A stretch of 64,000 nucleotides of DNA from Sphingomonadaceae bacterium (lineage in GTDB: Bacteria; Pseudomonadota; Alphaproteobacteria; Sphingomonadales; Sphingomonadaceae), in assembly GCA_025359445.1 (NCBI GenBank), contig JANYGB010000025.1, positions 23,791 to 87,790 on the forward strand, written 5' to 3'. Made by a program: the position numbers and the translations under genes. The notes beneath the pieces are model-generated. The model ran no database searches. It had not been told where the DNA came from and saw only the letters and a program-made list of their open reading frames with translations. Shown here in pieces: positions 44,034 through 51,841 of the stretch (position 1 is the first letter of the stretch; each line of letters begins with the position of its first letter).

Positions 44034-44984
44034 TCAGGCTGCGGCGCGGCGCAGCCGGTCGTTGATTGCCGCACCAAGCCCGGTTTCGGGCAGTCCTGCG
44101 ATCGCGATGCGCGGTTGCACGGCGGCGGCGGCGTGGTGCAACCCGGCATAGAGCCGCGCCGCAGCTTCGGTCAGATCGCCGCTGGGTGACAAATTGTATT
44201 GACCGGCCAGCGGCCCGAATCCGAGCAGGAACTCGTCCGCCTCGGCAGCGGCTGCATTCAGCCGCACTGGCTTGCCCGGCGAATAATGGCTGGCCATTTG
44301 CCCGGGGGCTTCGATCCCGGCATCGCTCCGCCCGCTGGTGGCGGGGCCGAGCAAGGCCGCAACTTGCTCGCGCGTGATCGGGCCCGGACGCAGTTGCTCC
44401 CAGCTCCCGTCAGCGCGCAAGGCGATGATTGTGCTCTCAAGCCCTGCGTCGCATTCGCCGCCATCGAGCACCAGATCGATCCGCCCAGCCAATGAAGCTG
44501 CGACATGCGCTGCGCTGCTGGGGCTGACCGCTCCGCTGCGATTGGCCGAAGGCGCAGCGAGCGGCAGCCCGGTCGCGGCGAGCACCGCGCGCATGACCGG
44601 GTGCGCCGGGCAGCGCAGCGCGATCGTCGGCAGTCCGGCAGTCACCGCAGGAGCGATTCGCGCGCCTGCCTTCAGCGGCAGAACGATGGTCAGCGCGCCC
44701 GGCCAGAACTTCGCCGCCAGCAGCCGCGCCCGCTCATCGAACACTGCCAGCGTTTCGGCCTGCGCGAGATCGGCGACATGCACGATCAGCGGGTTGAAGC
44801 TGGGGCGACCCTTGGCGGCATAAATCGCCGCTACGGCCAAGGGCAAATCGGCTCTTGCCGCAAGCCCGTAAACCGTCTCGGTCGGTAGCGCGACAGGCTC
44901 GCCCGCCACCACCAATGCCGCTGCTTGGGCGATCGCCGCAGTATCGGCGGGGCGAACTTGGGGGCCGAGATGCTTGCCGGACAT
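44034..44984 (-). CDS. L-threonylcarbamoyladenylate synthase, Sua5 type
   Basis: Makes threonylcarbamoyl-AMP for t6A37 of tRNAs that read ANN codons. It has 316 residues, the long Sua5 form: YrdC domain (about 1-200) with LPTETVYGLAARADLP, KGRPSFNPLIVHV and APSANRSGAVSPSSAAHV, then the C-terminal Sua5 domain with GQMASHYSPGKPVRL. The start gives MSGKHLGPQVRPADT. It diverges from the acyl-CoA dehydrogenase gene. Confidence 0.94.
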   Translation of the reverse strand: MSGKHLGPQVRPADTAAIAQAAALVVAGEPVALPTETVYGLAARADLPLAVAAIYAAKGRPSFNPLIVHVADLAQAETLAVFDERARLLAAKFWPGALTIVLPLKAGARIAPAVTAGLPTIALRCPAHPVMRAVLAATGLPLAAPSANRSGAVSPSSAAHVAASLAGRIDLVLDGGECDAGLESTIIALRADGSWEQLRPGPITREQVAALLGPATSGRSDAGIEAPGQMASHYSPGKPVRLNAAAAEADEFLLGFGPLAGQYNLSPSGDLTEAAARLYAGLHHAAAAVQPRIAIAGLPETGLGAAINDRLRRAAA

Positions 44985-45039
44985 GCCGCTGCGCTATAGG
45001 CCATGGCCAGCAAAGCCAAGGGAAAGCGCGAAACCTGCA

Positions 45040-46764
45040 ATGGATTACACCGCTAACAGTTCCGACCAGATCCTCGCCATCCGGGTCAATGCCGGGATCG
45101 ACGAAATTGCCGAACACGACAGGTTTGCCCAAGCCAGCCCTGATATGGTCGAGGCGATTGTCGAAGGGATCGGGCAGTTCGCAGCCGGAGAATGGGCGCC
45201 GCTCAACCGAATCGGCGATCAGCAAGGCGCGGTGCTCGCCAATGGCACGGTGTCGCTGCCCGATGGTTTTGCTGCGGCTTATCACCACTACGTCGAGCAA
45301 GGCTGGAACGCGATCTCGGGCGATCCGGCGTTCGGCGGGCAAGGTATGCCGTTCACACTCGCGGCCAATGTGCTCGAGAATCTCGGGACGGCCAACATGG
45401 CGTTTTCGCTGATGCCGATGCTGACGGTCGGCGCGATCGAGGCGGTCAACCACCACGGCAATGCCGCGCAAAAGGACCTCTACCTCGCCAAGTTGATCAG
45501 CGGCGAATGGTCGGGGACGATGAACCTGACCGAACCGCAAGCCGGCTCCGACGTCGGCGCGCTGCGCACCACTGCGACCCCGCGCAGCGACGGCACCTGG
45601 GCGATCAAAGGCACCAAGATCTTTATTACTTGGGGCGAACACGAACTGGCTCGCAACGTAATCCATCTTGTTCTGGCGCGCACACCCGGTGCGCCCGAAG
45701 GCACGCGCGGGATTTCTCTGTTCGTGGTGCCCAAGCTGCTGGTGAACGCCGATGGCGCCCTTGGCGCGCGCAACGATCTGCGCTGCGTCAGCCTTGAGCA
45801 CAAGCTCGGGATCATGGCCTCGCCGACCTGCGTGATGAGTTTTGGCGACAATGATGCCTGCATTGGTGAACTGATCGGGGGCGAGAACGAAGGCATCAAA
45901 GCCATGTTCACGATGATGAATTCGGCGCGGATCAATGTCGGCAGCCAAGGCGTGCAAATCGCCGAGCGAGCCTTGCAAGCCGCGCAATGGCATGCCCGCG
46001 AACGGGTTCAGTCGGCGCGCGCCGGTGCGCCCGGCAAAAGCCCGGTGGCGATTGTCGAACATCCCGACGTCCGCCGCATGCTGCTGCGGATGCGCGCGCT
46101 GACCGAGGGTGCTCGGGCCTTGCTGTATTACACCGCAGGCCAGGTCGATCGCGGCGCACTTGGTATCGCAAACGCGCAGTCGCGGGCGGATTGCCTGGTG
46201 CCAATGCTGAAAGCCTGGGGCACCGACATCGGCTGCGAGGTCGCCAGCCTTGGCGTGCAAATCCACGGCGGCATGGGCTTCATCGAGGAAACCGGTGCAG
46301 CGCAACATTACCGAGACGCCCGCATTGCGCCGATCTACGAAGGGACCAACGGGATTCAAGCGGCCGATCTGGTCACCCGCAAGCTGGGGTATTCGGGCGG
46401 CGACGTGCTGGCGTCACTGTTTGCTGACGTGGCGCGCAACTGCGCAGACCAGCCCGACCTTGCCGCCCTGGCGCAGGACTGCATCGAGATCGCCGGGTGG
46501 ATGTCGAGCCAAGCCAGCCTTGACGACAAGCTGGCCGGGAGCGTGCCGTTCTGCACGATGGCCGCAGTGGCGGTGGCCGGTTGGCAGCTCCAGCGTCAGG
46601 CCCGCGCAGTCGAGGGGGGCAGCGGCCCGCTGGCGCAGACCAAGCCGGTGGTGGCGCGCTATTTTGCCGAGCACCTGGTCCCCGAAGCGCGCGGGCTTAA
46701 AGCCGCGGCTTTGGCCGGCGCCGGACTGCTTTATACGCTTGATGCAGAAGCGCTCGCTGGGTGA
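45040..46764 (+). CDS. Acyl-CoA dehydrogenase with extra C-terminal domain
   Basis: An FAD enzyme for fatty-acyl-CoA dehydrogenation. It has 574 residues, the long form with an extra C-terminal helical domain. Seen are MNLTEPQAGSDVGALRTTA, IFITWGEHELA, QIHGGMGFIEETGAAQHYRDARI and the catalytic Glu in PIYEGTNGIQAADLV. The ATG giving MDYTANSSDQILAIR was chosen; the frame is open 66 bases further. Its stop overlaps the DUF815 GTG start (GTGA). Confidence 0.92.
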   Translation: MDYTANSSDQILAIRVNAGIDEIAEHDRFAQASPDMVEAIVEGIGQFAAGEWAPLNRIGDQQGAVLANGTVSLPDGFAAAYHHYVEQGWNAISGDPAFGGQGMPFTLAANVLENLGTANMAFSLMPMLTVGAIEAVNHHGNAAQKDLYLAKLISGEWSGTMNLTEPQAGSDVGALRTTATPRSDGTWAIKGTKIFITWGEHELARNVIHLVLARTPGAPEGTRGISLFVVPKLLVNADGALGARNDLRCVSLEHKLGIMASPTCVMSFGDNDACIGELIGGENEGIKAMFTMMNSARINVGSQGVQIAERALQAAQWHARERVQSARAGAPGKSPVAIVEHPDVRRMLLRMRALTEGARALLYYTAGQVDRGALGIANAQSRADCLVPMLKAWGTDIGCEVASLGVQIHGGMGFIEETGAAQHYRDARIAPIYEGTNGIQAADLVTRKLGYSGGDVLASLFADVARNCADQPDLAALAQDCIEIAGWMSSQASLDDKLAGSVPFCTMAAVAVAGWQLQRQARAVEGGSGPLAQTKPVVARYFAEHLVPEARGLKAAALAGAGLLYTLDAEALAG

Positions 46765-47585
46765 GCGATACTGGACCGCTACTGGCGCGAATCGCCGCCG
46801 CGCTTGAGGCACTGGTGCCGGGGGTTGCCAGCGCGACCGACTGGCAATCAGCTCCGGCCTACGTCTGGGACGGAAATGCGCGGCCGGTGTCCGCAGTCAA
46901 AGCACCGTCGCTGGCCCTGCTCAAGGGTATCGATGGACAGAAGGAGCGCGTCACCGCCAATATCTCGCGGTTTGCCGGGGGCCATGCCGCGCACGATATG
47001 CTGCTGTGGGGGGCGCGCGGCACCGGTAAATCAGTATTGCTGCGCTCGGCAGTCGCCGCGGCGCAACTCGACAATGCTGGTGCAATCGCGCTGGTGCAGG
47101 TCGCGCCCGAAGCCTTGCCGACGCTGGCGGCGCTGTTTGACGCGCTCGCTCACGCCGACCGGCGCTTCCTCGTTTTCATCGATGATCTGGGTTTTGAGGA
47201 CGGCGACAGTACCGGGCCGCGCGCGCTGCGCTCGTGGCTGGAAGGCGGGGTCGAGGCGCGGCCCGGCAACGTCCGGCTGGCCGTGACGTCCAACCGGCGA
47301 GCGATCGTGGCGCGCCACTTGTCCGAACAGGATGATCCAATCAACCCGCGCGATGCGGTGGACGATCAGCTTGCGCTGGCCGACCGGTTCGGGCTTTCAC
47401 TTGGCTTCCACGCCTGCGACCAGGACGATTATCTCGCCATCGTCGCGGGCTACGCGCACGCATACGGACTGGCGTTTGCAGAACCCGATGCGCTTGAGTG
47501 GGCCAAGCGGCGCGGCGCACGATCAGGCCGGGTCGCGTGGCAATTTGTCACCGAACTCGCCGGAGCGGCGGGACGCTCGATATAA
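46761..47585 (+). CDS. DUF815 family ATPase
   Basis: A 274-residue AAA-type P-loop ATPase: LLKGIDGQKERVTANISRFAGG, Walker A LLWGARGTGKSVLLRS near 88, Walker B FLVFIDDLGFEDGD and the arginine segment LAVTSNRRAIVARHLSE. It starts with a GTG overlapping the acyl-CoA dehydrogenase stop. The family is widespread in proteobacteria and its function is unknown; the coupling to a fatty-acid gene may be incidental. Confidence 0.88.
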   Translation: MSDTGPLLARIAAALEALVPGVASATDWQSAPAYVWDGNARPVSAVKAPSLALLKGIDGQKERVTANISRFAGGHAAHDMLLWGARGTGKSVLLRSAVAAAQLDNAGAIALVQVAPEALPTLAALFDALAHADRRFLVFIDDLGFEDGDSTGPRALRSWLEGGVEARPGNVRLAVTSNRRAIVARHLSEQDDPINPRDAVDDQLALADRFGLSLGFHACDQDDYLAIVAGYAHAYGLAFAEPDALEWAKRRGARSGRVAWQFVTELAGAAGRSI

Positions 47586-47588
47586 GCA

Positions 47589-49061
47589 CTATTGCTGCTT
47601 GACCACCGAATCTTTCTTCAGCTTGGCACTGTAACGAGCTTCGGGATCGCTGATCAGGCTGCGCTGCGGCGGGATCCGTTCGGACACCACCGGAACGATT
47701 CCGGCGGCGGGCTTGGCGCCGGGCGCAATGACCCGCCAGATAATCCCGCCGGTATCGTCACTGACCAGCAGCGCGCCGTCCTTGGCAAAACCGACCCACG
47801 TCGGGCGGCCGCGAGTCTTGCCGTCACCGGTCAGGAACCCGCCGAGCAGCGGCAGCGGCAAGCCCTGCGGGTTGCCTTTGGCATCGAATTTCACGAAGAC
47901 CACGTCATAGCCTGACAGCGGGGTACGGTTCCACGAGCCATGCCGCGCGATCACAGCGCCGTTGGCATAATTGGGCCCAAGCAGCGCCCCGCCCTGCACG
48001 AACGCCAGCCCCAGCGCAGCGACGTGTGCGCCCAGCGCATATTCGGGCTTGCGCACAAAGTCGTCGAAATATTCAGGCGGCGGCGCGGTCACGCGGTCAT
48101 CGTTGTGGATTTTCCACCAGACCCACGGCCACCCGTAGTGCGCGCCAATCGGCACATTGGTCAGGTAATCGGGCACCAGATCCGGGCCGAGCTGGTCGCG
48201 CTCATTGACCGTCACCCACATTTCGCCGGTCGAAGGATTCCAGCCGAGCCCGTTGGGATTGCGCAGCCCCTGTGCGTACGTGCGCGGATAGCCCGGCTTG
48301 TCGAGCATCTTTTCCCAGATCGCAGCGCGGCCATCCTCGGCCATCATGCCGTTTTCGCCAATATTGCTCGACGAACCAACCGCCGCGTAAAGCCGTTTGC
48401 CATCGAGGCTGAGCAGCAGGTTGCGCATCCAGTGGTTGCCGCCGCCGGGCAGATCCATGATCTTGGTCGGCTGCCCGGCCAGCGCGGTTTCACCGAGCTG
48501 GTACGCGAACGCCAGTACGCCGTTGTGATTGGCGACGTACAGCGTGCCGTTTTGCCAGGCTAGGCCCGATGGCGAGGCGAGGCCATTGCCCTGACGCAGC
48601 ACGAAACGCTGGTCGGCCTTGCCGTCGCCATCGCTGTCACGCAGCAGAATGAGCGCATCGGGCGAGCCTCGGTTGGCTCCGACCCGCTTCATGATCATGC
48701 CCGCGATCATGCCTTTCAGGCCCGATCCCAAGTTGCCTTTGGGGGCATCGGCCTCGGCTACGATCACATCGCCGTTGGGCAGCGAATAGATTACGCGCGG
48801 ATGGTCGAGCCCTTCGGCAAACCGCGTGACTTGCAGACCGGGCGCGGTGGTAGGCGCTTCGTTCGCAGCCCAACCGATCGATTTGGCAATCGCGACCGAC
48901 GGGATCATCTCGCTCTTGGGTTCGACCAGCACCGGATCCTTGCCCGACAACTGATCGAGCGTGTGCTGCGCCGGGGTGCCGCGCCAGACCCAATAAAAGA
49001 ACCCGCCGAAGACGAGCAGGAATACGGCGAGAGCCACGAGCAATTTGCGTTTTGTCGACAT
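47589..49061 (-). CDS. PQQ-dependent sugar dehydrogenase-like beta-propeller (sorbosone dehydrogenase type)
   Basis: A 490-residue protein with an N-terminal membrane anchor (about 7-25, ALAVFLLVFGGFFYWVW) and a periplasmic six-blade beta-propeller. Typical are RFAEGLDHPRVIYSLPNGDVIVAE (recognised by DHPRVIYSLPNGD), ASPSGLAWQNGTLYVANH, YAQGLRNPNGLGWNPSTGEMW and PTWVGFAKDGALLVSDDTGGIIWRV. The fold fits soluble PQQ glucose or sorbosone dehydrogenases; cofactor and substrate are not proven. No PQQ biosynthesis gene is present. Confidence 0.87.
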   Translation of the reverse strand: MSTKRKLLVALAVFLLVFGGFFYWVWRGTPAQHTLDQLSGKDPVLVEPKSEMIPSVAIAKSIGWAANEAPTTAPGLQVTRFAEGLDHPRVIYSLPNGDVIVAEADAPKGNLGSGLKGMIAGMIMKRVGANRGSPDALILLRDSDGDGKADQRFVLRQGNGLASPSGLAWQNGTLYVANHNGVLAFAYQLGETALAGQPTKIMDLPGGGNHWMRNLLLSLDGKRLYAAVGSSSNIGENGMMAEDGRAAIWEKMLDKPGYPRTYAQGLRNPNGLGWNPSTGEMWVTVNERDQLGPDLVPDYLTNVPIGAHYGWPWVWWKIHNDDRVTAPPPEYFDDFVRKPEYALGAHVAALGLAFVQGGALLGPNYANGAVIARHGSWNRTPLSGYDVVFVKFDAKGNPQGLPLPLLGGFLTGDGKTRGRPTWVGFAKDGALLVSDDTGGIIWRVIAPGAKPAAGIVPVVSERIPPQRSLISDPEARYSAKLKKDSVVKQQ

Positions 49062-49121
49062 GCAGCGAGACTAGTGCGAAGGCAGCTAGGCGGCAACACT
49101 GCACTGCGCTATTGCAAGACA

Positions 49122-49604
49122 ATGTATCATTTTACGCCCGATCCCAACCAATCCAAGCCCGATCTCTACCGCGAACTGGCAGCATCGGCCGCCGCGCTGG
49201 TCGGCGGAGAACGCGACCCGGTGGCCAACATGGCCAATGTCGCCGCGCTGATCTGGCAATTCGTCCCGCGCCTGAATTGGGCCGGGTTCTACCGCGTGGT
49301 GGGCGGCGAACTGGTGCTCGGCCCGTTTCAGGGCGCACCTGCGTGCATCCGCATTCCGCTGGGCCAGGGCGTCTGCGGGACAGCTGTCGCCAGCGGCGAA
49401 ACGCAACTGGTGCCCGACGTTCACGCCTTCCCCGGGCATATCGCTTGCGATACGGCCAGCGCCTCCGAGCTGGTTGTGCCGGTCCGGCGCGGTAGCGTGG
49501 TGGTCGCAGTGATCGATCTCGACAGTCCCGACCTGGCGCGGTTTGATGCTGCGGACGCGCGCGGGATCGAGCTACTGGCAGTGGCTATTGCCGCCGCGGT
49601 TTAG
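49122..49604 (+). CDS. Free methionine-(R)-sulfoxide reductase, GAF fold
   Basis: A 160-residue cytoplasmic GAF protein that would reduce free Met-R-sulfoxide with thioredoxin. All three redox cysteines of the fRMsr family are present: GAPACIRIPLGQGVCGTAV and GHIACDTASASELVVPV. It starts MYHFTPDPNQSKPD, and LNWAGFYRVVGGELVLGPFQG is typical. It is divergent from the sugar dehydrogenase gene with 60 bases between. Confidence 0.92.
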   Translation: MYHFTPDPNQSKPDLYRELAASAAALVGGERDPVANMANVAALIWQFVPRLNWAGFYRVVGGELVLGPFQGAPACIRIPLGQGVCGTAVASGETQLVPDVHAFPGHIACDTASASELVVPVRRGSVVVAVIDLDSPDLARFDAADARGIELLAVAIAAAV

Positions 49605-49765
49605 GCCCAGTGCAGGTGGTTCGTACAGATTAAGCGGTGCGCCGCCCTCTGCACCGAAACGGGACAGCCGCAACTCAATTGCGCCAGAGGCTTGGAGTTC
49701 TGCGCTGCGCGATGCTAAATTCCGCGTTGACGCCGGTATCGCCCGGCCCTGTTCAGGGGAATACC

Positions 49766-50545
49766 ATGAAGGTCCGCTCACTCCGCCGCTCGCTGCTAAC
49801 GGCGCTGGCGTTTGGTCTAGCCGCGCCGGCCATGGCCCAGCCCGGCCCGCCGCCCCCCTACCCTGCGGATATGCCTACGGCGATGCCGCCGCTGGGGACA
49901 GTAGATGCCGATGGGCATTATTATGGCGATGCAAGGCCCGGTTACGACGCTGATCCGCGCCCCGAATGGCACGGCGATAACTCCCGCATGCCGCAGCCGC
50001 AGATGGCGGCCAGCTACGATCGGAGCGGCTATGACCGGACGGGCTACGAGCAGGCGAGAGGCGACTGGCTTAACGAATGCCGCCGCAATCACGGTAATGG
50101 CAATTTGGTCGGCGGCGCGGTGATCGGCGGCATGGTCGGCGGGGTGATCGGCAACCGGATCGCCGGGCGCGGTAACCGGACGATCGGGACTGTGGCTGGT
50201 GCAGCGTTTGGCGCCGTCGCCGGGGGAGCGATCGGCAGTGCGGCGGATCGCCGCAGCGCGCGTGATTATTGCGAAGCATATCTTGAGCGTAACACCACTT
50301 GGCAGTCCGGCCCGGGCTACGGTCAAGGCGGATACAGCTACGGCTACGCGCCGATGACCGTAATGGTTCCGGTTATGATGGCTCAGGCTCCCGCCGGACA
50401 GCCCGAATGCACGACAACAGTCGTGACCGAAGAATACGTCACCGAAACGCCGCAGCGTCACATGCTGCGGCGGATGATCCCTCGGCGCGTGCCGATTTCC
50501 CGGCACGCCGCGCCGGTTCACGACAAGCGCGTCCGCATGAACTGA
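49766..50545 (+). CDS. Glycine-zipper 2TM domain protein, periplasmic or outer-membrane
   Basis: A 259-residue exported protein. A signal peptide (KVRSLRRSLLTALAFGLA...) is cleaved after AMA, followed by a Pro/Tyr/Asp-rich segment with GYDADPRPEW, then the glycine zipper VGGAVIGGMVGGVIGNRIAG and TVAGAAFGAVAGGAIGSAAD at about 115-160. A Gly/Tyr-rich part and a basic His-rich C-terminus end it. Such domains occur in outer-membrane 17 kDa antigens. The start is set by AGGGGA before ATG; the frame is open far upstream. Function is unknown. Confidence 0.83.
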   Translation: MKVRSLRRSLLTALAFGLAAPAMAQPGPPPPYPADMPTAMPPLGTVDADGHYYGDARPGYDADPRPEWHGDNSRMPQPQMAASYDRSGYDRTGYEQARGDWLNECRRNHGNGNLVGGAVIGGMVGGVIGNRIAGRGNRTIGTVAGAAFGAVAGGAIGSAADRRSARDYCEAYLERNTTWQSGPGYGQGGYSYGYAPMTVMVPVMMAQAPAGQPECTTTVVTEEYVTETPQRHMLRRMIPRRVPISRHAAPVHDKRVRMN

Positions 50546-50571
50546 CGGAGCCACCGCTCAGGGACGAAATG

Positions 50572-50596
50572 AGGGGGCCTTCGCGCTCCCTTATTT
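50572..50596. terminator. Hairpin between convergent genes, likely bidirectional terminator
   Basis: AGGGGGC and GCTCCCT arms (one G-U) with loop CTTCGC, followed by TATTTC. On the other strand CATTTCG follows. It lies between the glycine-zipper gene and the acyl-CoA dehydrogenase, both ending here. Confidence 0.5.
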
Positions 50597-50603
50597 CTGC
50601 CTG

Positions 50604-51758
50604 CTACAGCTTGCGCCCGATCAGTTCCTTCATGATCTCGTTGGTCCCGCCGAAAATCCGCGTGACCCGCGCGCTGCGCCATGCCCGGGCAATCGGATAT
50701 TCGTTCATGTAACCCGCACCGCCGTGGAGCTGGAGGCACTTGTCCATCACCTCCCATTGCAGGTCGGTGTGCCACAGCTTGGCCGCCGCGCCTTCTTCAG
50801 GCGTCAGTTCGCGCCGCAGGTGCCGGGCCAGCGCCCAGTCGAGGTGCGCCCAGCCAACCTGGAGCTTGGCCTTGAGATCGGCGAGGACGAAGCGAGTGTT
50901 CTGGAAATCGAGGATCGGCTTGCCGAACGCCTTGCGGTCGCGGGTAAATTCAACGGTATCGTCAAATGCACGCTGCGATGAAGCTTGGGCCGAAACCGCG
51001 ATCGACAGGCGTTCCTGCGGCAGTTCGCTCATCAGATAGATAAATCCCTTGCCCTCTTCACCCAGGCAATTGGTGATCGGCACGCGCACATCTTCGAAAA
51101 ACAGTTCCGATGTATCGGCTTCGTCCTGACCGATCTTGTCAAGGTTGCGCCCGCGCTTGAAGCCCTCACGGTCGGCCTCGACCAGCACGATCGAAACGCC
51201 CTTCCAAGCCGGCTGGACATCGGTATCGGTCTTGACACAGACCAGGATCAGGTCGGCGTTCTGGCCATTGGTGATGTAAGTTTTCGACCCGTTGATCACA
51301 TAGTGATTGCCGTCCTTCTTGGCGGTGGTGCGCATCCCTTGAAGGTCGCTGCCAGTGCCTGGTTCGGTCATCGCGATAGCGGTGATCACTTCGCCCGCAA
51401 CCATCTTGGGCAGCCATTTGGCCTTCTGTTCATCCGAGCCGTATTTGACGATATAGTTGCAGACGATGTCGGACTGGAGCGAGAACCCCGTGGTGACCCG
51501 ACCGTAGTATGCGCTCTCTTCATCGACGATTGCGTTATAGCCAAAGTCGAGGCCGAGCCCGCCAAAATCTTCGGGCACGGTCGGGCACAGCATACCGAGC
51601 GCGCCTGCTTTGGGCCACAGCGCCTTGGGCACGATCCCGTTGTCGGCCCATTCGGCCTGGTGCGGTGCAACCTCAGCTTCAAGGAATCTTCGGACGGTTT
51701 GGCGAAACGCCTCGTGATCTTCGTTGTAGGCAGTGCGCGCCAGCAAATCGAGCGACAT
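50604..51758 (-). CDS. Acyl-CoA dehydrogenase
   Basis: A 384-residue FAD dehydrogenase. Motifs: AIAMTEPGTGSDLQGMRTT, YVINGSKTYITNGQNADLIL, QLHGGAGYMNEYPIARAWRSARV and FGGTNEIMKELIGRKL. The position of the short-chain catalytic Glu is Gly here (FGGTNE), as in long-chain and isovaleryl-type enzymes that place it elsewhere. The ATG giving MSLDLLARTAYNEDHEAF follows GGAAGG. Substrate chain length is not predictable. It stands alone. Confidence 0.93.
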   Translation of the reverse strand: MSLDLLARTAYNEDHEAFRQTVRRFLEAEVAPHQAEWADNGIVPKALWPKAGALGMLCPTVPEDFGGLGLDFGYNAIVDEESAYYGRVTTGFSLQSDIVCNYIVKYGSDEQKAKWLPKMVAGEVITAIAMTEPGTGSDLQGMRTTAKKDGNHYVINGSKTYITNGQNADLILVCVKTDTDVQPAWKGVSIVLVEADREGFKRGRNLDKIGQDEADTSELFFEDVRVPITNCLGEEGKGFIYLMSELPQERLSIAVSAQASSQRAFDDTVEFTRDRKAFGKPILDFQNTRFVLADLKAKLQVGWAHLDWALARHLRRELTPEEGAAAKLWHTDLQWEVMDKCLQLHGGAGYMNEYPIARAWRSARVTRIFGGTNEIMKELIGRKL

Positions 51759-51841
51759 GGGAAATCCTTCCTGCATCCAATTCTTGCCCGATGGCCTAAT
51801 GCGCGGCGGGCGGTGCGGTCAACCGCTATTTAATCGAACGG

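Noticed and set aside
44734..46359. 541-codon minus-strand ORF opposite the acyl-CoA dehydrogenase
   Set aside because: Its composition and frame are explained by the codon bias of the real gene on the plus strand; no domain seen.
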